This document shows, one piece after another, positions 11,016 through 25,000 of a DNA stretch of 64,000 nucleotides. The translations under genes and the position numbers were made by a program. The stretch is from Fasciolopsis buskii (taxonomy: Eukaryota > Platyhelminthes > Trematoda > Plagiorchiida > Fasciolidae). The DNA is taken from contig LUCM01005004.1 of the NCBI GenBank assembly GCA_008360955.1, positions 1 to 64,000 on the forward strand, in the 5' to 3' direction. The first letter of the stretch is position 1; each line of letters starts with the position of its first letter. A model generated the notes under the pieces. That model had not been told where the DNA came from. It did not search any database and saw nothing but the letters and a program-made list of their open reading frames with translations.

Positions 11016-11215
11016 ATTGCATCTACGAAATCATTTGCCCAGTAGAATACATTGGACAGGCCAGAAGTCAGCTGAAGACAAGAACACAGAAAGAAAGAAA
11101 AGTGCAAACTTTCGGACAAGGCAGTCTTAGTGAAAACTTGAGCGCAATTCAGCCATCGCTCTGCATGCCATAGCAGAGGGGCTCAACATAGATTATGAAA
11201 ACATTGAAGTACCCC
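11016..11215 (+). mobile_element. Penelope-like element, GIY-YIG endonuclease fragment
   Basis: The frame at 11016 encodes NCIYEIICPVEYIGQARSQL, a degenerate GIY-YIG core (CIY and YIG). After a frameshift near 11150 it continues as AIALHAIAEGLNIDYENIEV, the usual end of the domain in Penelope-like elements. The reverse-transcriptase part is not recognisable upstream. R1 starts immediately downstream. Confidence 0.6.
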
Positions 11216-11223
11216 AACTTAGT

Positions 11224-11319
11224 TGTGAATGATATATTGTTAATAACACAGTGGTGTTGGTAGATGTAACGCGCCAACGTTTCGACTACCGTGGGTAGTC
11301 TTTCTCAAGGCAAGTTTTA
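11224..11319 (+). repeat. R1 repeat arm, copy 1
   Basis: Member of a dispersed repeat with consensus GAATGATATAATGTTAATAA, a middle part GTTGGTAGATGTAATGCGCC, and an end CGACTACCGTGGGTAGTC followed by TTTCTCAAGGCAAG. Eight arms occur in the window. This one forms an inverted pair with 11643-11725. Confidence 0.8.
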
Positions 11320-11642
11320 CGATCAAATTTGATTGTATCCCAGCTTAGATTTAGAACCTGCACTGAACGTCAGTTTGCCTAGGCGATAAACACCCACTCC
11401 ACATACAGCAATTGGGACGACGGGGCAGAGATTCTTGAGATAAGGACACTATTAACATCATTGAAAAACAATTATTCCGTAGGTTATCATGCGAGTTGAC
11501 CTCACCACCACGGCGGCGCATGACACGGAGGTCAATTGATCTCTCACCCGTCACGCGATTCAAGGTACACACACGCACAAACACACAGACCACTTGACAT
11601 CCGTCGGCATGTGATCTTTCCCGTTGTTATTCGATTGCAAAA
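11320..11642. other. Spacer between inverted R1 arms
   Basis: About 320 bases between two inverted R1 arms. It shows no recognisable coding motif and is not repeated elsewhere in the window. It may be the internal part of a longer fold-back element, or unrelated sequence between two insertions. Confidence 0.4.
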
Positions 11643-11815
11643 TTTGCCTTGAGCAAGACTGCCCACGGTAGTCGAAACGTTGGCTCATTGCTTCTACTAA
11701 CAAAGTTGTTATTAACATTATATCATTCACGGCAAAAACCAATATATGACGCATCGACTTTCCGATACGCTCCTTACGTCGTTCGGTCTTGACATTTACT
11801 ACATCAATCTTCATT
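11643..11815 (-). repeat. R1 repeat arm, copy 2, with terminal extension
   Basis: Minus-strand R1 arm (GCCTTGAGCAAGACTGCC, then CGGTAGTCGAAACG). Beyond it lies the extension GACGCATCGACTTTCCGATA and CTCCTTACGTCGTTCGGTC, which also follows R1 at 32500, 45960 and 51435. It is more diverged than the other copies. Confidence 0.75.
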
Positions 11816-12598
11816 TATTTCGGGGTACTTTTGTTCTATTTGTGACTTTTACTTAGATAAGCATGTTCTGGGGGAACATGTTTGGCCACTTCAAGGACGT
11901 CATAGATGCAGGAGGCGAAATTTACAAACTAGTACTTCGAAAAATTGGTAGGCTATTCCTCTCGGTGTAACATATCAAACCGGATGGGCTTATTTATCAA
12001 ATATGTGTGGCTGATGCAAGTACCTTGGACAGTTTATACTTGTGCAGGTGGTAGCTTATAGGCTCTGTAAAGTCTGTGAAGTCGATCGTTTAAGATCATG
12101 GATACCGATCACCAACTCCAGACTTGTGTATACTGGCTAGGGTTTGTGCAACGGGACTTGGAGAGGTATTATTTTACAAACAATTCGCTCGTGGAGCCGG
12201 TCTTGAGAAATGTCATCTGGAGTGATCGAATTGTGGACAACTTGCCATATTTTGGATCAACTGTTGTATTGTACATCAAAATGAAATGAAGTTTTCGGAA
12301 ATGAGTTTGTACAGTGTCATTAACCGTAAGTGCTTATAATATCACAGAGAAATTAGTATTTTCTGTGTTGTTACTAATAACTGAGCAGTAGCTAGGATAC
12401 TTCCCTTAGCTGAAGCTCATGTTCGTCATCGTGATTAGCACCATGTAATTTGCGGAAATTACAGCTGCACAACAAAAAATCAGACCACATGGAAGATCTT
12501 TTGCAGACCCCGTTGAGACAGACGAACTCCTAATTTGTGGTATACGGTTTCCTTGAATTGGTGTTTTTCTCACGAAATCATTTACATGGAATATTTGC

Positions 12599-12600
12599 AG
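12599..12600 (+). promoter_or_regulatory. Splice acceptor just upstream of the mL37 start codon
   Basis: ATATTTGCAG ends at 12600, and the ATG follows after five bases (CAAAA). A good acceptor so close to the start codon suggests the mRNA receives a spliced leader in trans, common in flatworms, or that a 5' UTR intron ends here. No donor can be assigned from the sequence alone. Confidence 0.5.
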
Positions 12601-12605
12601 CAAAA

Positions 12606-13004
12606 ATGCGACTCACCGCGGTTCTGTATCGTGGGAAGCGCACTTATCGTGAGAAGTTGGAGTACTTGCGCAAGTATTTCTGGCGTCGTGTGGTTTCTAA
12701 CATGGAAGTCGATCGGCTGCGTGTACCAGACCGTGCTGTGCGCAACTCAAAAGTTCCTTTTGCACAGGTTGAAGACATGTTTACCTCAACTCGATACGAT
12801 GATGCCTTGGCTGAAGAAATTGAGATGGGTGTAAGCCCAGAAGAGGCAAGCCGCATTTCTTTGGATCGGTTAGAACGATTATCTCCTTGGTCTCCTCATC
12901 AACATGACCCACGGTATCATCCAAAAGAGCAAGAACCTACCTTGATGTTTTCCAGCAGACGCCGATTCTCAAAAGGATTAGATCAAGCCAGTCTGCTAAC
13001 CAAT
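12606..13004 (+). CDS. MRPL37: mL37 exon 1 (residues 1-133)
   Basis: Starts at ATG 12606 and ends in AAT before donor GTAAGC at 13005. It holds the basic presequence-like N-terminus and the proline-rich PWSPHQHDPRYHPKEQEP stretch that corresponds to the N-terminal arm of vertebrate mL37. Its last residues (LLTN) continue directly into exon 2 (TVIIEDS) in phase 0. Confidence 0.85.
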
Positions 13005-16000
13005 GTAAGCACACTTTAGCCGTATATCTTGTGACATACTGTGGTCATTCATCCAACTGGGGCATAGGATGTTATCCCTTGTTGTTGAGGGTTCTTTATT
13101 CATCTTTTGTGATGAAAAATGAACGGTTCTCTCAAATATGAAAGTGCCGTTGGTGAAACACTATAACTCACCAGTGGGAGAGTGCCCGGGAAATCATCAA
13201 TCTGAACTGCTTATCGTTGTTGGGGATCGAACTTTCTGTTAATATTAGTTTAATGAAAACAGTATTCTGACTGAAGGTCGACAGCCTTGACGATGGACAA
13301 GTGAAGCGTTTATGGTATCAAAGTTCGAATTCCAGCCCCATCGGTTTCTTTAGTGGCAGACTTCGATTCATCTTCTGTTCTCAAATCACTCACGAGATAG
13401 CTAATTTTGCCACGATTTCATACGGCTGAAGACCTCAAGCTTTGGTGTCTTATTCTCCCCAATTATATTGTGATCCTTAAATGTCATATACATGCAGTAA
13501 TGAATAACTGCTCGTTGCGGCACTTTATCTGATGACATCCCCAAGATCTATGTTTTTCAGAAGAGGCGACAACTTTGTTTCTGCGAACTGTTCACATAAG
13601 AAGTAAAGTGGATTAAATCTGCTAAAATAGATAGGTAAAGTTTGCGCTTCCTGTGTTTGGAAAACGGACAAGACGCATTAAAGTTACACAATTTGTACAG
13701 GTGCATGGATTCAGCGGCAGAGCCTCAGGTACATACTGCCTGTCACACAACTCATATTATCTCTGTAGTGTGTGGTTTCCACCTGAGTTCAGATAGCGAA
13801 CTTTATTCGAAGGTAGATTGAGAAACGCTACTATACTACGTTCTCTTGTTAGTATCAGAATAACGCTGTTCCATCTTTAACAAAAAAACTGCATTGAGAA
13901 TTTTACATCTGGAGTTGGATTGTTTCTCGTACTAGTCGATGAAATTGTGAAATTTGAATTGTTCATTCAAATCACAAACTCACTTGTATTTTATCACCTA
14001 CTTTAGTACAAAGATCGTAGATAAAAACCTTAATGTTCTTATGTTAATTGGGCTTAAATTGAAATCACTTTATCTGCGAAAACAACATCTGAATAAACAA
14101 TTATGCCGCTGAATTATCAACTGAGCAGCTGAAAATGCGACTTAATTGCAGGTCATTTTTTTGCTGATATTTTGCAGCTTACTCCGAACCGTTTTCGATC
14201 ATCTTGTGCATTTTTTTGCTATTCGCGTTGGACGTAAGTGTATCATTTGAGAAGAAGCTGGGTCGCCTATTAGTCGCTTTCTTCTCTTCCTAGACTGTGA
14301 TCATTGAGGATTCCCCACAGGCTGTGAAAAATCTCAACGAGACTTTGGACGCACTGATTCTGAACGGCGATACTTTGGGATCTCCACATACCGTGGATGG
14401 TAATGGTAAATCGGCTGTTTGGTTACGCAGCGCAGTCGAACGTGCTATTTTGCATGCACACGTCTGGCACACGCAGGAGACAAAACTGCCTCGTCGGTTC
14501 TGCCCGAACCTGCCGATTTGGAAACACAAAGCAGAATTTGGGATTCATCCGCAAAGTGCGACACGATTTCTCTTCCATAACTTGTTCCGTATACTGGAAC
14601 TTCAGGTAGATATTTTCTCCCTAACTAACACTCACAGTTCTGTGGTGTTTTCATTACTGAAGCTTATGTTAGCACCTGTTCCAGTTGTCTATACTCTGTA
14701 TTTTCCGCGATCTTGTGATAGCAGTCCATCCAACCGCTATGTTTTGTTTTTCGGTTTACTGATTATAAACAAAATAATGAAAATTTCATCGGGTTGGTAA
14801 TGGCCATGACGTTTTTAGTTTAAGAACACGTTAAACAATATGAATAAACCATTATAATCCAAGGAGCACGCCAAAAGCGAGTCATTTGACGGCCTTAATT
14901 GTTTTCTCGAATATATGCACCTATATATATATATATTTATGTGAAAATTGTAAGTAATATCTGGATGAGTGGATAAAATTTGCCCGGGAGCACACGACCG
15001 GTTTCGCGGTTATTGTCGCTCGTCAGGTATGCGTACTCGGCACTCTTTTGTTTAAATATTCACATACTTGTACACTCCGAATTGATGTCTCACCTGAATC
15101 GAATCTGTAGCATCAGGAGTGTGCATGAAAGCTCTTCGTCGAAGAGTCTACAGAGGAACCACAACTGTGATTCGTTGATAATTCTTTTTCATTTGGGCTG
15201 AGCCAACCTTGGGAACGAGGACAGAATGTCCCAGAATATATATATGTATATATAGAAGCAGTAAGTGGTGTCTGGATGAATGGTATATATATATATATAT
15301 ATATATATGATAGTGGGTTAGAGAATGATGTTCTTCCATATAGCTCAGGTTCAGCAGGATGGTATTGGTTTTTTCGGCGAGCTAGGTAGTTTGGTTTTGA
15401 ACGTCTCATCACCAGCCGGGGTGATATCGTCTGTGCTATGATACTGCCATAGCACAGGAGCCAAGTGTGTTTCCACTCGACTTTTGTTGATTCGGAAAAA
15501 ACCGCTCTGATGAGGCTCATGTTTTTAGTGGAGTACAACACTGTGCTTCCTTTTGAAAATTTATCGTTTTCTTATATTGTCTCTCGTATAATTCATGATA
15601 ACCACAAAGTTCCCTTAGTAATAGTGTCTTCTATTTCGATCCGTTAAAAGGCCTCTACTTTTATTCATATCAGAGTGATCAATTTTGGTAGATATACGAA
15701 AGTGGTACAACTCTCGCAGAATTTCATGCCAGGAGTGACCCGGCAAGTCCTTTGGGGATCACCCGTTGTGATGCCATCCACCAACAAAATTAGCCTTCCC
15801 CCAAATCAGCGCACTCATTTTCCATTGCCGCTCTGGACAACTGAATCCCATGTCTTGTTGCGCAATTATTACGTATCGCACAATTGCGGAAACCCGAAGT
15901 ATTCAAATAGTTTCCTTCCTTTCGAGACAAGAGTACAAGAAATGTTTGCAGTATTAATCTACCCCAGGATTATAGAAAGAGATTTATCGTAAAACTTCAA

Positions 16001-19000
16001 TAGGAATGTAAGTATGTTTTGGGATATGCTTGATTTCCAGTATGAACGACATGCGCTTTGTATATTCTACGTACTCCATAATATGAGAATGATGATCTTG
16101 TTTAGTTTAGAATGCTGGATGTACTTAAACAGGAACATTGGAATCGAGAAAAGTTTGTAATCAGTTCTCATTCGCCTACATGTCTTTCGCTGGCTATAGT
16201 CCATTACTCTACTGCCACGGTAACAACTTAAGTGATTAAGGAAGCGCTCTTGGATGGTCCTAACGTGACGTCAACTTTAATTAAAAGCAAGATTCCTCTT
16301 AAATGAAAACTTCGGTTTGTCACCAACAACGGTTATTGAAACCCAGTTATTGAATAATTAATTTCAACCTGTGAGTACAGGCGCATTCGTGAGTTGGGTA
16401 TTTACCAAAAGCGGGTGCTTCTTTCTAGGAACCATTTATGGGATAGACCTGAAGCCCCATCCAAACGAGTTTGTGAAATTTTTATGCCCCACCAAGGTTC
16501 CACTTTTCTCGTTCAGATGAATTTACTTCGATAACCAAAGTCATTCATGTTTGACTGGCCTTATTACAGTCTGTACACTGATATATCAAAAGAAATCTGT
16601 AAATACATTCGTGATGTTTTCTGACGCTTCTTTATACTAGTGATTACTAAAACCTTCAGATTAGTATCAGGAGAATTTTAGAATGCATCACAATCGGCTC
16701 GATTTATGTATATACAAGCTACAGATGTCAGGGTTGCTTACAAGATTGCTGATTGATTCCGACCGCGAACTAGTCGGCGTGAGTTGTCCATATGCTTTGG
16801 AGGGCAGTCCAAATGCGGCGGCGTTTAATCTGACAAATCTCTCGATCCGATCCGCCTTCCTGTTTCCTGAAACGCGTTAGGCCAGTTCGTAGAACTGGTT
16901 CTACCTCTCGAAATTAACCAGCACTGTCCGCTTACCAAAAATATTTGTCCTTCTGCTGTTTTGGTAACTTGTTGCCTGGCTCGGTCGGGTTTCCACACCA
17001 TGGATTTTTTGCCGAGTCTCTGTGCCTTCTTGACGAATGCCTGTCTACTCCGGCTAGCAGCGAACCGCGTGAAACTCCACTAGCAATGGAACATGAACAC
17101 AGCACAAGTCCACATAGGAATCGCAGCATTTGATGGTCCCAGCGGCGTTTAAAATCGACCGTGCTGTTATTATAGGACGCTCGCGCAATTTCCTTTGTCT
17201 CATCCGAGTCGCCAGAAATAAGTGTGAGCGAAATAACTTACAAGGTTTGACAATTGACTCATTCACCATCAGCAACGACAGCCCATTCGCTGGACGGAAC
17301 ATTTTAAATTTCACTTCAGTTGGCCTCCAATTACAGTCTTCTCCACAGCTGTTGCGATGCGCGTACCGTGGTCTCTTGCGGCAGGTCCACTTTCTGATGT
17401 CGTGATCCTCTACGAAATCCTAGAATTTCTTAAAGCACCGGGCTCCTTTGGCCCTTCTCTAGCTGTATTTAAGGGTAGCGGAGTGTTGCTTTCCATTTGG
17501 CTTCAGATTCTGTTCTGCGAAATTTGATACTCCCACCAGGTCATCTCTTCTTAAGGTAATTCGACTGTTGTACCTATCACTAAAAGGGGCTCGTTTAGTG
17601 ACTTCGCTAACCCGATAGCATCGGAGACCTCAGCTTCTGTTATCCTCCGCAAGAACAGGCTGAGCATAGTTTTCCACTTCCAGTTAGCCGATGACATTGC
17701 CTCGCTGGGCGGCAATCACAGGCCATTCAACACGTTTTGGGGTATCCCGACGTGATATGTGCCTTTTTCACTTTCAAAGTGGAAGATGCTTCTCCAAAAC
17801 TGTCATGGCCTTGTTTTTGCATTTACCTTTTGTGGTGAACAGCCAGGAATGGTCGAAAACTGACTGCCTCGGTTGCTTGGCTGCAGCTTGACTTGGTACC
17901 GGGAATGAGGTCATATCATGAATGGCGAAACTCGGTACAGTTTTCACGAACCCGCGAGAGCTATTATGCTGTCATCACATCCGACTTTCAAGGGCAGGGT
18001 ATGCAATGTTATAGTACGCAGTGTGCTTCACTGTTGGGAGACGTCGCTCCCACGTGATGAAAATTCTTGGTAATTATCTGTATCGACTACCGGTGTCTCC
18101 GAAGCGTTGTTCGAGTCTGATTGGTTGGTGTGGATTGAAGAAGTGCCTCATCGCGTTTTGGGTGTAGGTAGTGTTCCTCTGACCGAAATCACTCTACACC
18201 GCCTCTGGTGATTTTGACACGCATCGCACATTCTCACTACTCGTTCTCCTTTTCGTGCTCTTTTTGGACATGTTGGCCGCGAGATGTAGTTTAGAATCAC
18301 GGTCAGTTTTATGAATGCCGTGTGGCTTATTTGAACTCTTGTTCACCACAGAAACAAAAAGATTCGTTGAAGACTTTCCCACCTGTGCATCACTTGTGCT
18401 CGTTTCTTTTTCGTCGTTTTTGCGTTGGCACCCTGTTTGACTTCAGGTCCGGTGAATACATATATTTTTTATGTACATATACGTATGTGTATATATGCAA
18501 ACATGCATATATGTATATACAGGTCTTGTCGAAACTCAAGCAGCAAGCGTCATTTGAACAAGCTCCTCTCCGGTATGCAGCAGCTCACTGAAGGAAATAT
18601 TTTATTAAGCAAGAACTGTCGAGTCTTTTCATTGATACACCACATGCTTTGAGAGTATTTATTCAGCAAATGTGCTAGGAATTGAACAGACATCCACCAC
18701 TAGAACCTTAGGATTATTGAATAATTAATTTCAACCTGTGAGTACAGGCGCATTCGTGAGTTGGGTATTTACCAAAAGCGGGTGCTTCTTTCTAGGAACC
18801 ATTTATGGGATAGACCTGAAGCCCCATCCAAACGAGTTTGTGAAATTTTTATGCCCCACCAAGGTTCCACTTTTCTCGTTCAGATGAATTTACTTCGATA
18901 ACCAAAGTCATTCATGTTTGACTGGCCTTATTACAGTCTGTACACTGATATATCAAAAGAAATCTGTAAATACATTCGTGATGTTTTCTGACGCTTCTTT

Positions 19001-22000
19001 ATACTAGTGATTACTAAAACCTTCAGATTAGTATCAGGAGAATTTTAGAATGCATCACAATCGGCTCGATTTATGTATATACAAGCTACAGATGTCAGGG
19101 TTGCTTACAAGATTGCTGATTGATTCCGACCGCGAACTAGTCGGCGTGAGTTGTCCATATGCTTTGGAGGGCAGTCCAAATGCGGCGGCGTTTAATCTGA
19201 CAAATCTCTCGATCCGATCCGCCTTCCTGTTTCCTGAAACGCGTTAGGCCAGTTCGTAGAACTGGTTCTACCTCTCGAAATTAACCAGCACTGTCCGCTT
19301 ACCAAAAATATTTGTCCTTCTGCTGTTTTGGTAACTTGTTGCCTGGCTCGGTCGGGTTTCCACACCATGGATTTTTTGCCGAGTCTCTGTGCCTTCTTGA
19401 CGAATGCCTGTCTACTCCGGCTAGCAGCGAACCGCGTGAAACTCCACTAGCAATGGAACATGAACACAGCACAAGTCCACATAGGAATCGCAGCATTTGA
19501 TGGTCCCAGCGGCGTTTAAAATCGACCGTGCTGTTATTATAGGACGCTCGCGCAATTTCCTTTGTCTCATCCGAGTCGCCAGAAATAAGTGTGAGCGAAA
19601 TAACTTACAAGGTTTGACAATTGACTCATTCACCATCAGCAACGACAGCCCATTCGCTGGACGGAACATTTTAAATTTCACTTCAGTTGGCCTCCAATTA
19701 CAGTCTTCTCCACAGCTGTTGCGATGCGCGTACCGTGGTCTCTTGCGGCAGGTCCACTTTCTGATGTCGTGATCCTCTACGAAATCCTAGAATTTCTTAA
19801 AGCACCGGGCTCCTTTGGCCCTTCTCTAGCTGTATTTAAGGGTAGCGGAGTGTTGCTTTCCATTTGGCTTCAGATTCTGTTCTGCGAAATTTGATACTCC
19901 CACCAGGTCATCTCTTCTTAAGGTAATTCGACTGTTGTACCTATCACTAAAAGGGGCTCGTTTAGTGACTTCGCTAACCCGATAGCATCGGAGACCTCAG
20001 CTTCTGTTATCCTCCGCAAGAACAGGCTGAGCATAGTTTTCCACTTCCAGTTAGCCGATGACATTGCCTCGCTGGGCGGCAATCACAGGCCATTCAACAC
20101 GTTTTGGGGTATCCCGACGTGATATGTGCCTTTTTCACTTTCAAAGTGGAAGATGCTTCTCCAAAACTGTCATGGCCTTGTTTTTGCATTTACCTTTTGT
20201 GGTGAACAGCCAGGAATGGTCGAAAACTGACTGCCTCGGTTGCTTGGCTGCAGCTTGACTTGGTACCGGGAATGAGGTCATATCATGAATGGCGAAACTC
20301 GGTACAGTTTTCACGAACCCGCGAGAGCTATTATGCTGTCATCACATCCGACTTTCAAGGGCAGGGTATGCAATGTTATAGTACGCAGTGTGCTTCACTG
20401 TTGGGAGACGTCGCTCCCACGTGATGAAAATTCTTGGTAATTATCTGTATCGACTACCGGTGTCTCCGAAGCGTTGTTCGAGTCTGATTGGTTGGTGTGG
20501 ATTGAAGAAGTGCCTCATCGCGTTTTGGGTGTAGGTAGTGTTCCTCTGACCGAAATCACTCTACACCGCCTCTGGTGATTTTGACACGCATCGCACATTC
20601 TCACTACTCGTTCTCCTTTTCGTGCTCTTTTTGGACATGTTGGCCGCGAGATGTAGTTTAGAATCACGGTCAGTTTTATGAATGCCGTGTGGCTTATTTG
20701 AACTCTTGTTCACCACAGAAACAAAAAGATTCGTTGAAGACTTTCCCACCTGTGCATCACTTGTGCTCGTTTCTTTTTCGTCGTTTTTGCGTTGGCACCC
20801 TGTTTGACTTCAGGTCCGGTGAATACATATATTTTTTATGTACATATACGTATGTGTATATATGCAAACATGCATATATGTATATACAGGTCTTGTCGAA
20901 ACTCAAGCAGCAAGCGTCATTTGAACAAGCTCCTCTCCGGTATGCAGCAGCTCACTGAAGGAAATATTTTATTAAGCAAGAACTGTCGAGTCTTTTCATT
21001 GATACACCACATGCTTTGAGAGTATTTATTCAGCAAATGTGCTAGGAATTGAACAGACATCCACCACTAGAACCTTAGGATTATTGAATAATTAATTTCA
21101 ACCTGTGAGTACAGGCGCATTCGTGAGTTGGGTATTTACCAAAAGCGGGTGCTTCTTTCTAGGAACCATTTATGGGATAGACCTGAAGCCCCATCCAAAC
21201 GAGTTTGTGAAATTTTTATGCCCCACCAAGGTTCCACTTTTCTCGTTCAGATGAATTTACTTCGATAACCAAAGTCATTCATGTTTGACTGGCCTTATTA
21301 CAGTCTGTACACTGATATATCAAAAGAAATCTGTAAATACATTCGTGATGTTTTCTGACGCTTCTTTATACTAGTGATTACTAAAACCTTCAGATTAGTA
21401 TCAGGAGAATTTTAGAATGCATCACAATCGGCTCGATTTATGTATATACAAGCTACAGATGTCAGGGTTGCTTACAAGATTGCTGATTGATTCCGACCGC
21501 GAACTAGTCGGCGTGAGTTGTCCATATGCTTTGGAGGGCAGTCCAAATGCGGCGGCGTTTAATCTGACAAATCTCTCGATCCGATCCGCCTTCCTGTTTC
21601 CTGAAACGCGTTAGGCCAGTTCGTAGAACTGGTTCTACCTCTCGAAATTAACCAGCACTGTCCGCTTACCAAAAATATTTGTCCTTCTGCTGTTTTGGTA
21701 ACTTGTTGCCTGGCTCGGTCGGGTTTCCACACCATGGATTTTTTGCCGAGTCTCTGTGCCTTCTTGACGAATGCCTGTCTACTCCGGCTAGCAGCGAACC
21801 GCGTGAAACTCCACTAGCAATGGAACATGAACANCAGGGTATGCAATGTTATAGTACGCAGTGTGCTTCACTGTTGGGAGACGTCGCTCCCACGTGATGA
21901 AAATTCTTGGTAATTATCTGTATCGACTACCGGTGTCTCCGAAGCGTTGTTCGAGTCTGATTGGTTGGTGTGGATTGAAGAAGTGCCTCATCGCGTTTTG

Positions 22001-25000
22001 GGTGTAGGTAGTGTTCCTCTGACCGAAATCACTCTACACCGCCTCTGGTGATTTTGACACGCATCGCACATTCTCACTACTCGTTCTCCTTTTCGTGCTC
22101 TTTTTGGACATGTTGGCCGCGAGATGTAGTTTAGAATCACGGTCAGTTTTATGAATGCCGTGTGGCTTATTTGAACTCTTGTTCACCACAGAAACAAAAA
22201 GATTCGTTGAAGACTTTCCCACCTGTGCATCACTTGTGCTCGTTTCTTTTTCGTCGTTTTTGCGTTGGCACCCTGTTTGACTTCAGGTCCGGTGAATACA
22301 TATATTTTTTATGTACATATACGTATGTGTATATATGCAAACATGCATATATGTATATACAGGTCTTGTCGAAACTCAAGCAGCAAGCGTCATTTGAACA
22401 AGCTCCTCTCCGGTATGCAGCAGCTCACTGAAGGAAATATTTTATTAAGCAAGAACTGTCGAGTCTTTTCATTGATACACCACATGCTTTGAGAGTATTT
22501 ATTCAGCAAATGTGCTAGGAATTGAACAGACATCCACCACTAGTGCCTTAGGATCCTAACACTAGAAATTTTTGAATGCACGAAAATCGGCGTCACTTGT
22601 ATTTATTCCATCGCACGGGATGGGTAGTGATAAGTATGCTACTGCTCAGAGTTCCCTCTCTTTTATTCAACCTGTCTGTTCTGTCTCCAGCCGAATCTCT
22701 TTGCCTCTTCTGGCTACCCATAATTTCCCCACTGATAACACGCCCGGTATTCGTAACGCTTCATTGTCAAATAGTGCAGTAAATGGTTTTCAGTCTGCTT
22801 CCTCACATTTTCTCAAGCCTCGTCAGCCTCTGAATCTCAGTTCCTTCAATGTGTGCACTCTAATGCAGGCTGGCTAACAAACATGTTTATCTCTGACAGT
22901 AGACTCATTTTTGAAAATGTCTGCTGCGTGAGTGAAACACGAATTTAGGATTCGAGTGGAGTAGAGTAATTCAACTAACTGCGCTTAATGTCTCGTAACG
23001 ATATTTCCTGCACAATCTAGGAGACGAAGCATTTCAGACTGTGGGTCAACGCGGTGTAGGGATAGGGTTGAGTGAGAAGACTGAAGCGGCTCTTTTGGAC
23101 TGGATCCCGGTTAACAGTCGATTGTGCGTCGTGAGTCTGTGGAGATCAGTCGGCGTTTGGAAGGATAGTAGTGTTAAGCGCAGTTTATCTGTCATTTCGG
23201 CATACGCTCCAACAGACTGCAGCGCTGACACGCGAGAAGACGAGTTTTATGACGAGCTCGTCACTCTTGTTCGAAAGAGCAAAGGCTCTGACATTGCAGC
23301 AGTGGCAGGTGATTTTAATGCACAAGTTGGAAAGCTGAGTGTACCGGGATCCTGTTTTGTTGGGTGATGCGCTTTGCCTGCTCGGTGAACAGATAACGGG
23401 GAAAGACTTCTCCAATTTTGTGTGGACAACAACTTTTTTCTGTCTAACACGAATTTCCGACACAGTTCGCGTCGCACAGCGACGTGGCGCTTTAACTCGA
23501 CGGGTGCAGTCTGAGTGAGGTCGACCGAATTGGAGTAAGCTACCGTTGGCGCGGTTCTGTCCAGAACTGTAGATCGTACTGGACCACGTACGTCAAATCG
23601 GCCCATGCTTTAGTTTTAATGCGATTTCCGTTTTGCGTCCAGCGGCCATCGACGCAGGCCACAAGCCCGATTAACTGTAGATTGTTCGTTATTCGGCTGT
23701 TTGCAACAGCTATGAACGGAAAATATCTGACGAAGTAAGAACTTTGATGAGTAGCAATGTAGAAGAGCAGCGAGATAAAATCAAACAGGCGATGGAGGTG
23801 GAGGTTTTGCCTGTAGTCCAAGATCAAGCGTTCATCAAAGACACTGGATCTCGCAATGGTCGCTGGGTCTAATGGAGCAAAACGCCAGCTGCCTAACTGT
23901 AAGGAAGTGAATAAGATTTGTTGACAGCTGCGCGTCAGTTGATGATGAACCGTAAGAATGACCATGAAAACCGGTTTGTTAATGTATCTGAAGAAGCGGG
24001 ATCAGCAGCCCTTTCAGGCAGCAGTCATAGATTGTTTGAGCTTATACGTGACATCGGTGAGCAGCGAACTTTGGTTAGTGAATTCGTGTGCGATTGTAAC
24101 GGAGAGCTCATCCATGGTAGACAACGAAGGCTGGGCCGCTGAGCTAAACACTTTAAGGGTCAGTTTATCTGGTCGCACGATAACATACTTAGGCCGTCGT
24201 CTGCAGCCTTCAACGGAAGTGAAAGTGCAGTCAAATATTCGGCTTCTGCTGAGGGGAGAAGCAGCCAGTCCCGACGACCTTCCCCCTTTTTTAACGCTGA
24301 ATGGAGGAGCCCTATCAAATGCTCTTATCTCCGTGCTTCAAGATATTTGGAACGAGGAACGAATTTCGTTATCTTTGGGCGAGTCACTGATTGTACCTGT
24401 CTTTAAGAAGGGCACATGGTGCTACTGCAGCAATCGTCGTGAGATTGGTTTGATTCCGATATTTTCTAAAGTTCTATCTTCGATAATGCTGCACCGTTGG
24501 ACGCCAACTCGCGAGAGTAATATCCGCGATCAGCAGGTCGGATTTCGTCCAGATTGGCCTGACATTTCACTGAAGTTTGAAGGTCATGTGTACTGTGCCG
24601 CAGCACGCTCACTTGTGTTGACGTGTGCATGTGGGAAATGTCTATGCTTTAGAGTTTTTCGATCACCGATGTGTACGTAGTATGGCAAGGATTGGCTGGA
24701 TGGCGGAATGACCGAGTGAGTAATGTAGAGATCGGCAATCTAGTATTAGGTGCCAATTCTGAGAACACCTTATCTGAGCGTATGAAACTTAGTAGACTGC
24801 GCCGGTTCGGTCACGTGTTGTGTATGGTGAACACTCGTCTTCTATACCGTGCTCTATTTTGTGTTCTTCCCAAGGAGTGGGAAAAGCTGCCTGGGGGTTA
24901 ACAGATGACGTGTCAACGTCGTGTGAGAAAATAAACTGCGAACCCAGATAAGTTTAGTGTCTCACGTCTTCGTGTTTGGGGTCCGAAAGACTCTTCAACT

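Noticed and set aside
11651..11690. R1 arm as an active hammerhead ribozyme
   Set aside because: The stem II-like hairpin and GAAA are there, but the CTGANGA box is missing in every copy, so I report it only as hammerhead-like.
15113..15541. 142-codon open frame on the minus strand
   Set aside because: It runs through the family B element and its TA microsatellite (the IYIYIYI stretch), so it is a by-product of repeats.
17130..17405. Open frames conserved between tandem copies as real genes
   Set aside because: The identity between copies comes from recent duplication or assembly, and the frames lie in a decayed LINE.
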